DNA of 64,000 nucleotides. It comes from Rhodoblastus sp963703385 (lineage in GTDB: Bacteria > Pseudomonadota > Alphaproteobacteria > Rhizobiales > Beijerinckiaceae). Below are positions 55,957 to 64,000 of the stretch, one piece after another. Below the pieces are notes generated by a model. The model made no database searches. It saw nothing but the letters and a program-made list of their open reading frames with translations, and had not been told where the DNA came from. The position numbers and the translations under genes are program-made. The stretch is taken from NCBI GenBank assembly GCA_963703385.1, contig OY969816.1, positions 3,844,001-3,908,000 of the forward strand, given 5' to 3'. Within the stretch, counting starts at the first letter, position 1; each line of letters starts with the position of its first letter.

Positions 55957-56924
55957 TGTGCACGGTTTGCGGCTGCGGAACGGCGACGCAGGAAAACGAA
56001 AAAATGCAGGGCGACAAGACCAAGGGCGATCCCCGGATCAAGTCCGGGGACGAACACGCGCATGACCATGTCCATGCGCAGGACGATCACGGTCATTCGC
56101 ATGCGCATGATCACCATCATGACCACCCGCACGACCACCATCATCATCATCACGACCACGACCACAGCCATGAGCCGGGCGGCGAAAGGCTCGATTATGG
56201 CTCAGGGAGCGCCGGCGTCCATGTGCCCGGCATGAGCCAGGAGCGCATCGTCCAGATCGAGCGCGACATTCTGTCGAAAAACCGCGCTTTCGCCGAGGAC
56301 AATCGCTCAACTTTCGCCCGCAAGGGCGTGCTGGCGCTGAATCTCGTCTCCAGCCCCGGCTCGGGAAAAACCTCGCTGCTGGTGCGGGCGATCGAGGACC
56401 TCAAGGACAAGCAGACAATCGCGGTGATCGAGGGCGACCAGCAGACTTCCAACGACGCCGAGCGCATCCGCGCCACCGGCGTTCACGCGATCCAGGTCAA
56501 TACGGGGAAAGGCTGCCATCTCGACGCCCATATGGTCGGCCATGCCCTGGAGACGCTCGACGTCGCTGACAATTCGCTGCTGTTCATCGAGAATGTCGGC
56601 AATCTCGTCTGTCCGGCGGCTTTCGATCTCGGCGAGGCGCACAAGGTGGTGTTGCTTTCGGTGACCGAGGGCGAGGACAAGCCGGCCAAATATCCTGACA
56701 TGTTCGCCGCCGCCGACCTGATGCTGCTCAACAAGTCCGACCTGCTGCCGCATCTCGATTTCGATGTCGGCGCCTGCATCGCTTATGCCCTGCGGGTCAA
56801 TCCCAACCTGCAAACCCTGGTGGTTTCGGCCAAAACCGGCGAAGGCCTCGCCGCCTTTTACGCCTGGGTCGAGGGGCGCGCCGCGCTGGCCAAAGCCAAG
56901 GCGCGGGAGAGAAGGGTCGGCTGA
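55956..56924 (+). CDS. hypB: HypB, nickel-delivering GTPase
   Basis: A 322-residue SIMIBI-class GTPase. The N-terminus has the MCTVCGCG metal motif. Then comes a histidine-rich segment (about residues 35-74) with 22 His in 40 residues, likely for nickel storage. The G domain has the P-loop SSPGSGKTSLL, EGDQQTSNDA, ENVGNLVCP and the guanine motif NKSD. An in-frame palindromic element (56030-56050) encodes the odd stretch DPRIKSGDE just before the His-rich part. It lies between hypA and hypF with overlaps at both ends. Confidence 0.95.
   Translation: MCTVCGCGTATQENEKMQGDKTKGDPRIKSGDEHAHDHVHAQDDHGHSHAHDHHHDHPHDHHHHHHDHDHSHEPGGERLDYGSGSAGVHVPGMSQERIVQIERDILSKNRAFAEDNRSTFARKGVLALNLVSSPGSGKTSLLVRAIEDLKDKQTIAVIEGDQQTSNDAERIRATGVHAIQVNTGKGCHLDAHMVGHALETLDVADNSLLFIENVGNLVCPAAFDLGEAHKVVLLSVTEGEDKPAKYPDMFAAADLMLLNKSDLLPHLDFDVGACIAYALRVNPNLQTLVVSAKTGEGLAAFYAWVEGRAALAKAKARERRVG
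56030..56050. repeat. Palindromic element inside hypB
   Basis: A perfect 8-bp inverted repeat (tccccgga / tccgggga) with loop tcaag lies within the coding frame of hypB's variable N-terminal linker. Such GGATCAAG-centred palindromes are common intergenic repeats in alphaproteobacteria; I place it in that family by resemblance only. Confidence 0.5.
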
Positions 56925-59185
56925 TGGAAGCCGCCGCGCGCCAGGCGAAGGGAGAGATAACGCGCCTGCGTCTGCGCCTGCGCGGCGCCGTGCAGGGCGT
57001 CGGCTTTCGGCCCTTCGCTTATGGCCTCGCGGCGCGTTTTTCCCTCGGCGGCTTCGTGCGCAACGACGCCCGGGGCGTGACCCTGGAAGTCGAGGGCGAA
57101 CAGGCCGACGAATTCGTCGCGGCCCTGCAAAGCGAACTGCCGCCGCTGGCGCGGCTTGACGACGTCGAGATCGCCAAAGTCGCGCCGCGCGGCGAGCGCG
57201 CTTTCGTGATCGAAAAGACCCATCAGGGCGTCGCGCGCACCCGCATCCCCGCCGACGCCGCGACCTGCGAGAAATGCCTCGACGATCTTTTCGATCCGTC
57301 GAGCCGTTTTTTTCTCTATCCCTTCGTCAATTGCACCCATTGCGGCCCGCGCTACACGCTGACGAAGCGGCTGCCCTATGACCGCGCCCAGACCTCGATG
57401 GCGCGTTTTTCGATGTGCGCCGATTGCGCGCGCGACTATGCCGATCCCTTGAATCGCCGTTTTCACGCCGAGCCGATCGCCTGCCCGGCCTGCGGCCCGC
57501 GCCTGTCGCATGAACCGAGAGACATCGTCGCCGCCTTGCGCGAAGGAAAAATCGTCGCCCTGAAAGGAATCGGCGGCTTTCATCTGCTGTGCGACGCCAG
57601 GAACCCTGAAACCGTCGCCCGATTGCGCGCGCAGAAAAATCGCGAAGCCAAGCCTTTCGCTATTATGGTCGCCAACGAGGCCTCGGTTTCGCTCTTCGCA
57701 AAGCCCCGCGCGGAAGAACTTGCCCTGCTGCGCGGCGCCGCCCATCCGATCGTGCTGGTGGAGAGCCTGAAAAACCTGCCCGACGTTGTCGCGCCGGACA
57801 TGGCGCGGCTCGGCGTGATGCTGGCCTATGCGCCGGTCCATCATCTGCTGTTCCATGCGGCGGCCGGCGTGCGCCAAGTCTATCAACGCGATGGCGCGCA
57901 GGATTTCGTTGTGGTCGCGACCTCGGCCAATCCGGGCGGCGCGCCGCTGGTCACGAGAAATCAGGAAGCGCAACAAAAGCTCGCGGCGATCGCCGATCTG
58001 ATCGTGACCCATGACCGCGACATTGTCGTGCGCGCCGACGACAGCGTGATGCAGATCGTCGATGACGCCCCGGCCTTTCTGCGTCGCGCGCGCGGCTTCG
58101 TGCCCGAACCGATCGACCTCGGCGACGACGGCCCCAGCGTGCTCGCCTGCGGCGGCCATCTCAAGGCGACCCTGACTCTTACCCGCGGGCGCGAAGCTTT
58201 TGTCTGCCAGCATGTCGGCGATCTATCCGACGCCGAGACCTTCCGCTTTTACCGCGAGAGCGCCGAACATTTGTTGCGCCTGCTCGACGTCACGCCCGAG
58301 GCTTACGCCTGCGACCTTCATCCCGATTATCTCTCGACGCGCTTTGCCGAACAAAGCGGCGCGCCGGTCTTGCGTTTTCAGCATCACGCAGCCCATGTCG
58401 CGGCGGTTGGCGCCGAACACCGCGCGCGCGGCGCTCTGTTCGGCGCGGCGCTCGATGGCCACGGCCTTGGCCAGGAAAATGGAATTGCCGGCGGCAATTG
58501 GGGCGGTGAAGTTTTGCGGCTCGACGGGCGCGGCGGTTTTTCGCACCGGGGCCATCTCGCGCCGTTGGCCTTGCTTGGCGGCGACCGCGCCGCGCGCGAG
58601 CCCTTGCGCATGGGAATCGCGGCTTTCGCGGCGCTGGGCCGACTGGATGAGGCGGCGGGCTTTTTTTCCGCTCATCCCGAAGCGGCGGAGCTCGCCAAAA
58701 TCTTTTCCGCGCGCCCCGCACCGCTCACCACCAGTCTCGGGCGGCTGTTCGACGCGGCCTCCGCCTTGCTTGGCTTCGCGCAAGGCCAGGATTTCGAGGG
58801 TCAGGCGGCGATGCGGCTGGAAGCCTTGGTGAAGGCGCCGCGCGCGCTGAAAAACGGTTTTGTGCTGTGCGACGGCGTTGTCGATTTCTCAGCCCTGCTC
58901 GCGCATTTCATTGACGAAAAACCCGATCCGCGCGAGGGCGCCGAATTGTTGCACGGAACCTTGATCGCGGGTTTTGGGGCCTGGCTTTCGTCGCTGGCTC
59001 GGCCCGGCGAAAAAATCGCGCTCGGCGGCGGCTGCATGATGAACAAAGTTCTCGCCGAAGGTCTCTCGGGCCTTTTGAGCGAAAGAGGTTTTGCGCCGTT
59101 GCTGGCGGAAAGAATCCCGCCCAATGACGGCGGCCTGTCGCTCGGCCAGGCGGCGCTGGCGCGGGCGATGCTGAAGCAGGAGTGA
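56924..59185 (+). CDS. hypF: HypF, carbamoyltransferase
   Basis: A 753-residue enzyme that transfers the carbamoyl group from carbamoyl phosphate to the HypE terminal cysteine. The acylphosphatase domain has LRGAVQGVGFRPFAYGLA near residue 20. Two zinc fingers follow (CEKCLDDLF, NCTHCGPRY, CADCARDYA, ACPACGPRL), then a YrdC-like domain (about 200-380) and a Kae1-like ATPase domain (about 400-750) with FQHHAAHVAAVGAEH and GGGCMMNKVLAEGL. It overlaps hypB by one base and ends 4 bases before hypC. Confidence 0.95.
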   Translation: MEAAARQAKGEITRLRLRLRGAVQGVGFRPFAYGLAARFSLGGFVRNDARGVTLEVEGEQADEFVAALQSELPPLARLDDVEIAKVAPRGERAFVIEKTHQGVARTRIPADAATCEKCLDDLFDPSSRFFLYPFVNCTHCGPRYTLTKRLPYDRAQTSMARFSMCADCARDYADPLNRRFHAEPIACPACGPRLSHEPRDIVAALREGKIVALKGIGGFHLLCDARNPETVARLRAQKNREAKPFAIMVANEASVSLFAKPRAEELALLRGAAHPIVLVESLKNLPDVVAPDMARLGVMLAYAPVHHLLFHAAAGVRQVYQRDGAQDFVVVATSANPGGAPLVTRNQEAQQKLAAIADLIVTHDRDIVVRADDSVMQIVDDAPAFLRRARGFVPEPIDLGDDGPSVLACGGHLKATLTLTRGREAFVCQHVGDLSDAETFRFYRESAEHLLRLLDVTPEAYACDLHPDYLSTRFAEQSGAPVLRFQHHAAHVAAVGAEHRARGALFGAALDGHGLGQENGIAGGNWGGEVLRLDGRGGFSHRGHLAPLALLGGDRAAREPLRMGIAAFAALGRLDEAAGFFSAHPEAAELAKIFSARPAPLTTSLGRLFDAASALLGFAQGQDFEGQAAMRLEALVKAPRALKNGFVLCDGVVDFSALLAHFIDEKPDPREGAELLHGTLIAGFGAWLSSLARPGEKIALGGGCMMNKVLAEGLSGLLSERGFAPLLAERIPPNDGGLSLGQAALARAMLKQE

Positions 59186-59189
59186 ATGA

Positions 59190-59423
59190 ATGTGCCTCGC
59201 GATACCCGTACAGGTGACGGAATTGCTCGACGGCGACATGGCGCGGGTGTCGCTCGATGGGGTGAAGAAAGAGATTTCGCTGGCGCTGGTCGACGACGTG
59301 AAGCCCGGCGATTATGTCATCCTGCATGTCGGCTATGCGCTCAACAAGATCGATCCGGATGAGGCGCAAAAGACTCTCGCGCTGCTGGCGGAAGCCGGCC
59401 AGCTTCAGGGGTTGAGCGCATGA
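59190..59423 (+). CDS. hypC: HypC, Fe-ligand chaperone
   Basis: A 77-residue chaperone beginning MCLAIPVQVTELLDG; after loss of Met, the N-terminal cysteine binds the iron. It shuttles the Fe(CN)2CO unit between HypD and the hydrogenase large subunit. Full family length. It overlaps hypD by ATGA. Confidence 0.95.
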   Translation: MCLAIPVQVTELLDGDMARVSLDGVKKEISLALVDDVKPGDYVILHVGYALNKIDPDEAQKTLALLAEAGQLQGLSA

Positions 59424-60622
59424 AATATGTCGATGAATATCGCGACGGCAAGCTGGCGCAGAAAATCGCGCAAAAAATTCGCGCCGAGGCGAAGCCCGAC
59501 CAAGACTATCGCTTCATGGAGTTCTGCGGCGGCCACACCCACGCCATCGCCCGCTACGGGCTGGAGGACTTGCTGCCGGCCAATGTGCGGATGATCCACG
59601 GTCCCGGCTGTCCGGTCTGCGTGCTGCCGGTGGGGCGGATGGACGACACCATAAAACTCGCGCGGCGGCCGGACGTCACGCTCTGCACCTATGCCGATCT
59701 GATGCGGGTCCCATCTTCTGACGGCATGAGCCTGATCAAGGCCAAGGCGGCCGGGGCGGACGTCCGCATGGTCTATTCGACGCTCGACGCCTTGCGCATC
59801 GCGCAAGAGGAGCCGGAGCGCAAGGTGGTGTTCTTCGCCATCGGCTTCGAGACCACCACGCCGCCGACCGCGATGGCGATTCTGAACGCGCAAAGACAGG
59901 GGTTGAAGAACTTCTTCGTCTTCTGCAATCACGTGCTCACGCCGGCGGCAATTCAAAATATTCTGGAAAGCCCCGACGTGCGCGAACTCGGCCGCATTCG
60001 GATCGACGGTTTCATCGGCCCCGCTCATGTCTCGACGGTGATCGGAACTGCGCCTTACGAATTTTTCGCGGAAGAATTCCAGAAGCCGGTGGTCGTCGCC
60101 GGGTTCGAGCCGCTCGACGTGATGCAGGCGATCCTGATGCTGGTGCGCCAGGTCAATGATGGACGGTGCGACGTCGAGAACGAATATATCCGTGCGGTAA
60201 CGCCCGACGGCAATCTCAAGGCGCAGGATCTCGTCGCCTCGGTGTTCGAACTTCGCGCCTCCTTCGAATGGCGCGGCCTCGGCGAGGTTCCTTACAGCGC
60301 GCTGAAGCTTCGTCCCGAATTTTCAGGCTTCGACGCGGAAAAGGCCTTCGCTATCGAAACCATTCCCGCCAAGGACAATCCGGCCTGCGAATGCGGCGCG
60401 ATTCTCCGCGGCGTGAAGAAGCCGTCCGACTGCAAGCTGTTTGGAACCTTATGCACGCCGGAGACGCCGATGGGCTCTTGCATGGTGTCGTCGGAAGGCT
60501 CCTGCGCCGCCCATTGGATCTATGGCCGCTTCCGCGACGCAGGCGCGACGCGCGAAAAAGCAGACGCCGGTTTTTGGCGCCAGCGCCCCGCCGATCAAAA
60601 AATTGAAAGGCAAGCCTCATGA
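59420..60622 (+). CDS. hypD: HypD, Fe(CN)2CO assembly protein
   Basis: A 400-residue iron-sulfur protein and scaffold for assembling the Fe(CN)2CO unit with HypC and HypE. Conserved parts are EFCGGHTHAIARYG, IHGPGCPVCVLP with the CPVC thiol pair, GFETTTPPTA, and the C-terminal [4Fe-4S] cysteine region NPACECGAI, CKLFGTLC and GSCMVSSEGSC. It overlaps hypE by ATGA, so hypC-D-E are translationally coupled. Confidence 0.95.
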   Translation: MKYVDEYRDGKLAQKIAQKIRAEAKPDQDYRFMEFCGGHTHAIARYGLEDLLPANVRMIHGPGCPVCVLPVGRMDDTIKLARRPDVTLCTYADLMRVPSSDGMSLIKAKAAGADVRMVYSTLDALRIAQEEPERKVVFFAIGFETTTPPTAMAILNAQRQGLKNFFVFCNHVLTPAAIQNILESPDVRELGRIRIDGFIGPAHVSTVIGTAPYEFFAEEFQKPVVVAGFEPLDVMQAILMLVRQVNDGRCDVENEYIRAVTPDGNLKAQDLVASVFELRASFEWRGLGEVPYSALKLRPEFSGFDAEKAFAIETIPAKDNPACECGAILRGVKKPSDCKLFGTLCTPETPMGSCMVSSEGSCAAHWIYGRFRDAGATREKADAGFWRQRPADQKIERQAS

Positions 60623-61668
60623 ATGCGCCGCGCCTGAGGACGCGCAAGCTCGATGTGAAGAACGGACGGGTCGATCTCAGCCACGGCTCGGGCGGCCGGG
60701 CCATGGCGCAATTGATCGGCGAGATTTTCCGCGAGGCTTTCGACAACGATCTTCTGGCCCAGGGCAACGATCAGGCGGTTTTCGACATGCCCGCCGGGCG
60801 GCTGGCCATGACGACAGACGGCTATGTCGTCTCGCCCTTGTTTTTCCCTGGCGGCGACATCGGCTCGCTCAGCGTGCATGGCACGATCAACGACCTCGCC
60901 ATGGCCGGCGCGCGGCCCCTGCACCTTTCCGCGAGTTTTATCCTGGAGGAGGGTTTTGCGCTCGCCGATCTCCAGCGCATCGCGCAGAGCATGGGCGAAG
61001 CCGCGCACGACGCGGGCGTAAAAATCGTCACCGGGGACACCAAGGTGGTCGAGCGCGGCAAGGCGGATGGCGTGTTCATCTCGACCGCCGGAATCGGAAT
61101 CGTGCCGGAGGGCTTGAATCTGTCGGGCGATCGCGCGCGGCCGGGCGATGCGATTCTCGTTTCCGGCTCGATCGGCGATCACGGCGTCGCCATCATGTCG
61201 AGCCGCGAGAATCTGCAATTCGAGACGCAGATCCTGTCGGATTCCGCCGCGCTTCACGGTCTGGTCGCGGATATGGTCGCGGCCTGCGGGCCATCCCTGC
61301 GGCTGATGCGCGATCCGACCCGCGGCGGCCTCGCGGCGACGCTCAACGAGATCGCGCATCAATCGGGCGTCGGAATCCGCATCGAGGAGGACGCGCTGCC
61401 GATCAAGCAGCAAGTGGCGGCGGCCTGCGAGCTTCTTGGCCTCGACCCGCTTTTCGTCGCCAATGAAGGCAAGCTCGTCGCCTTCGTGGCGCCGGAAGCC
61501 GCGGAAAAACTTCTCGCCGTCCTGCGCGCCCATGAACTCGGCCGCGACGCCGCGATCATCGGCCATGTCGTCGAGGACGAGCATCGCTTCGTGCAGATGA
61601 CGACAAGTTTTGGTGGCGACCGCATCGTCGATTGGTTGTCAGGCGAGCAGTTGCCGCGCATCTGCTGA
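60619..61668 (+). CDS. hypE: HypE, cyanide-forming dehydratase
   Basis: A 349-residue PurM-like protein. It takes the carbamoyl group on its C-terminal cysteine (ends LPRIC) and dehydrates it with ATP to a thiocyanate, the source of the CN ligands. The PurM fold motifs LSHGSGGRAMAQLI, TDGYVVSPLFFPGGDIG and RDPTRGGLAATLNEIA are present. The last 50 codons are duplicated at 63346-63522 after hypX. It is separated by 10 bases from hypX. Confidence 0.96.
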   Translation: MNAPRLRTRKLDVKNGRVDLSHGSGGRAMAQLIGEIFREAFDNDLLAQGNDQAVFDMPAGRLAMTTDGYVVSPLFFPGGDIGSLSVHGTINDLAMAGARPLHLSASFILEEGFALADLQRIAQSMGEAAHDAGVKIVTGDTKVVERGKADGVFISTAGIGIVPEGLNLSGDRARPGDAILVSGSIGDHGVAIMSSRENLQFETQILSDSAALHGLVADMVAACGPSLRLMRDPTRGGLAATLNEIAHQSGVGIRIEEDALPIKQQVAAACELLGLDPLFVANEGKLVAFVAPEAAEKLLAVLRAHELGRDAAIIGHVVEDEHRFVQMTTSFGGDRIVDWLSGEQLPRIC

Positions 61669-61678
61669 GGCGGGAAAA

Positions 61679-63349
61679 ATGCGGATATTGCTGCTCTGCC
61701 ATTCCTTTAACAGCCTCACCCAGAGATTGTTCGTGGAGCTGCGCGAAAAGGGCGAGGAGGTCAGCGTCGAATACGACATCTCGGACGAAATTTTGCGCGA
61801 GACGCTCGCGCTGTTCCGTCCGGACCTCATTCTCGCGCCTTTCCTCAAGCGCGTCATTCCCGGGGATGTGCTGCGCGAGACGCTTTGTCTCGTCGTCCAT
61901 CCCGGACCTCCGGGCGACCGTGGTCCTTCGGCGCTTGACTGGGCTGTTCTCGAAGGGCGCGGAACCTGGGGCGTGACCCTGCTCGAAGCGGTCGAGGAGC
62001 TTGACGCGGGCGCGGTCTGGGCGAGCCGCGCCTTCGCCATGCGGGCGGCGACGAAATCGAGCCTATACCGCAACGCGGTCACGCGCGGCGCGGTCGAATG
62101 TGTCTTCGAGGCGCTGGACATGATCCGGGCCGGCAAGCGGCCCGGCCCGCCGCCGCCGCTTCAACCGATCAAGCCGTTTTGTGCGCGCGCGTCACGCGAG
62201 ATCGATTTCCGGCGCGACGATACGGCGGCGGTCCTGCGCAAAATCCGTTCGGCGGACGGCGCGCCAGGGGCGATCGCGGAAATCGCCGGACGCAAGCTTT
62301 TGTGTTTCGACGCCCGCGAGGCCCACGATTTGCCGCGCGGCGCTGCGGGAGAAATTCTGGCGCGGGGCGGCAAGGCCATCGCCGTCGCGACCCGCGACGG
62401 CGCCGTCTGGATCGGCTGTCTGCGCGAAATTCCGGCCGGGTCGCTGAAGCTGCCCGCGAGTCTTGTGCTGGCGATGGAAACCGCGGCGCTGCCGGAGCGG
62501 CAGGGCTATTCGAACATCGGCTACCAACAGGCCGGCGAGGTAGGCTATCTCAGTTTCGACTTTTACAACGGCGCGATGAGCACATCCGATTGCCGCTCGC
62601 TTCAAAGCGCTGTTCAGGCCGCGCGCGGACACAAGGCGCGGGCGCTCGTGCTGACGGGCGGGCCGGACTATTGGTCGAACGGCCTCCATCTCGGGCTCAT
62701 CGAGGCGGCGGAAAGCCCGGCCGAGGAATCGTGGCGGAACATCAATGCGATGAACGATTGCGTGCGCGCCTTGCTCGACATCGACGACCGCCTTGTCATT
62801 TCGTGCCTTCGCGGCAATGCGGGCGCGGGCGGAGTCTTTCTGGCGCTTGCGGCCGATCTCGTGCTGATGCGACGCGGCGTCGTGCTCAACCCGCATTACA
62901 AGGACATGGGCAATCTCTATGGTTCGGAATATTGGACCTATCTCCTGCCGCGACGGGTCGGAGAGGACGCCGCGCGAAAAATCACGCAAGAACGGTTGCC
63001 GATGGGCGCCGACGAAGCGCTGCGGCTGAAACTGATCGACGCCGTTGTTCCCGAGGCGCCGGACGAAGCCGAGGCCGCTTGCCGGGCGATGATCGACGAT
63101 CTCGTCTCCGCGCCGGAATTTCCGCGCCGCATCGCGGCGAAACGCGCCCGGCGCGCCCGCGACGAGGCGCAAAAGCCGCTTGAAGCCTACCGGCGGGAGG
63201 AGCTTGAACGGATGCGGCGCAATTTCTGGGGCTTCGATCCCTCCTATCATGTCGCCCGGCATAATTTTATCCGCAAGGTCGCGAAATCGCGCACCCCGCT
63301 CCATCTCGCCGTTCATCGATCGCTGGCCGGAAGGACTCCGCAACGATGA
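61679..63349 (+). CDS. hypX: HypX/HoxX, CO-ligand synthase
   Basis: A 556-residue two-domain protein. The N-terminal formyl-THF-binding transferase part (about 1-250) has HPGPPGDRGPSALDWAV, and the C-terminal crotonase-like part (about 265-540) has LVLTGGPDYWSNGLHLGLIE and CLRGNAGAGGVFLALAADL. In aerobes HypX produces the CO ligand of the hydrogenase from formyl-THF, which fits an organism living in air. ATG 61679 comes 10 bases after hypE. It overlaps the small HypE-tail ORF by ATGA. Confidence 0.92.
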   Translation: MRILLLCHSFNSLTQRLFVELREKGEEVSVEYDISDEILRETLALFRPDLILAPFLKRVIPGDVLRETLCLVVHPGPPGDRGPSALDWAVLEGRGTWGVTLLEAVEELDAGAVWASRAFAMRAATKSSLYRNAVTRGAVECVFEALDMIRAGKRPGPPPPLQPIKPFCARASREIDFRRDDTAAVLRKIRSADGAPGAIAEIAGRKLLCFDAREAHDLPRGAAGEILARGGKAIAVATRDGAVWIGCLREIPAGSLKLPASLVLAMETAALPERQGYSNIGYQQAGEVGYLSFDFYNGAMSTSDCRSLQSAVQAARGHKARALVLTGGPDYWSNGLHLGLIEAAESPAEESWRNINAMNDCVRALLDIDDRLVISCLRGNAGAGGVFLALAADLVLMRRGVVLNPHYKDMGNLYGSEYWTYLLPRRVGEDAARKITQERLPMGADEALRLKLIDAVVPEAPDEAEAACRAMIDDLVSAPEFPRRIAAKRARRARDEAQKPLEAYRREELERMRRNFWGFDPSYHVARHNFIRKVAKSRTPLHLAVHRSLAGRTPQR

Positions 63350-63522
63350 ATCCGTCCGGGGCCGTCCTCGTCGTCCCGCGCGCCCATGAGCTTGGCCGCG
63401 GCGCCGCGATCATCGGCCATGTCGCCGCGGACGAACATCGCTTGGTGCAGATGGCGACAAGCTTCCGCGGCGACCGCATCGTCGATTGGTTGTCAGGCGA
63501 ACAATTGCCGCGCATCTGTTGA
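63346..63522 (+). CDS. Small HypE C-terminal copy, coupled to hypX
   Basis: A 58-codon ORF, too short for usual gene calling. From RAHELGR to the end, 41 of 47 residues equal the C-terminus of HypE, including the final GDRIVDWLSGEQLPRIC with the terminal cysteine. Its ATG overlaps the hypX stop as ATGA, the same coupling used by hypC-D-E. It could be a fossil from an unequal duplication of the hypE end, or an expressed peptide that mimics the HypE tail as a carbamoyl or cyano acceptor. The frame is intact and ends in the same stop position as hypE. No such small gene is known to me. Confidence 0.6.
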   Translation: MNPSGAVLVVPRAHELGRGAAIIGHVAADEHRLVQMATSFRGDRIVDWLSGEQLPRIC

Positions 63523-63873
63523 GGGACGGGCGCGGTTTGCCATTGTGGCGATGGGGTGCCGTTTTTTTGCGGTGCGGGAAGGTGCTGATTTTAAAAATTA
63601 TTTTAGTTTGGTCGGGGAGCAGTTCAGGCTAAGAAAGTTGATCGGAAATCCGGTGCAGGGTCGGAAGGCCCGCGCGCGGTTTCAGGTCTTCCTGCCGAGG
63701 TGGACAATGGCTTTGCACGTCCGCGACCCATCCCCATCCGCAGTCATGCGCGATCGAGAAGGCGACGAACCGTCGTGAGCGCGGCGCCGGTTCAGGCCGC
63801 GATCGGCGGCCTCGAACGACCGGCGACATCTCATCTCGTCTGAATTTTTCCCACCGTCCTCGGGGTCAGGTGA
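63523..63873. other. Intergenic region
   Basis: About 350 bases between the hyp cluster and the RND gene. No gene, tRNA or clear terminator was recognised; a gtttttttgc run lies near 63560 but without a good stem. The RND promoter must lie here. Confidence 0.4.
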
Positions 63874-64000
63874 ATGCTTGCGCTTGTCCGCATCGCTCTG
63901 CAGCGTCCTTATACTTTTATCGTCATGGGGATGCTGATCTGTATTTTCGGCGTCATGTCCTGGGTGCGCACGCCGACCGATATTTTTCCCGCCATCCGCA
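63874..64000 (+). CDS. RND efflux transporter, N-terminal fragment
   Basis: The first 42 residues, cut by the window edge. MLALVRIALQRPYTFIVMGM and IFGVMSWVRTPTDIFPAI match the start of inner-membrane RND pumps: the first transmembrane helix followed by the TPxDxFPxI loop. Substrate class (drug or metal) cannot be told from this piece. ATG 63874 has a weak cagg upstream. The orientation is the same as the hyp cluster, but it probably has its own promoter. Confidence 0.85.
   Translation, partial: MLALVRIALQRPYTFIVMGMLICIFGVMSWVRTPTDIFPAIR

Overview
The window looks like the chromosome of an aerobic alphaproteobacterium, probably order Hyphomicrobiales and perhaps near Beijerinckiaceae or Methylocystaceae. 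The grounds are GC-rich coding, an rRNA operon ending 23S-5S-tRNA-fMet, a ChpT phosphotransferase, and a form I CO dehydrogenase next to hydrogenase maturation genes. The family placement is inference; no database was searched.

Region 1 (1-1726) is the 3' part of an rRNA operon. Region 2 (1713-27898) is probably a decayed 26-kb island in the 3' end of tRNA-fMet. The last 14 bases of the tRNA recur exactly at 27885-27898, just before a rho-independent terminator. Two broken recombinases sit beside the tRNA. The island carries an operon of two HxD...H 2-oxoglutarate/Fe(II) oxygenases flanking a frameshifted chorismatase/Rid-like protein. It also has a complete group II intron, IS110 and IS1182 remnants, and a giant (about 5,210 aa) repetitive, probably type-I-secreted adhesin with two VWD-like modules, broken by one missing base.

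Region 3 (28292-39664) is a form I aerobic CO dehydrogenase cluster: coxMSL, coxDEFG and coxI. A molybdopterin-binding/cytidylyltransferase fusion and a convergent moaA supply the Mo-MCD cofactor. Four tandem 62-bp palindromic repeats separate coxL from coxD, and coxG has a frameshift. Region 4 (39818-49881) holds an IS5 scar, a GH15 glucoamylase-like enzyme, an ABC transporter with a degenerate ATPase site, a 266-bp MITE-like element, a GH3 beta-glucosidase, two unknown proteins, propionyl-CoA synthetase and ChpT.

Region 5 (49978-54170) is an accessory patch after tRNA-Ser with a HEPN-like protein, an HNH-like protein and a second IS1182 copy in inverted orientation. Region 6 (54582-63522) is hupK-hypABFCDE-hypX, assembling the Fe(CN)2CO and nickel site of a [NiFe]-hydrogenase. 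hypX is followed, with a 4-base overlap, by a 58-codon ORF that copies the HypE C-terminus including its terminal cysteine. An RND efflux gene starts at the right edge. Together the cox and hyp genes suggest lithotrophic or mixotrophic use of CO and H2 in air.

Four independent single-base frameshifts (chorismatase-like gene, adhesin, coxG, IS1182 copy 2) occur in otherwise well-preserved reading frames. This is either real decay or residual sequencing error.
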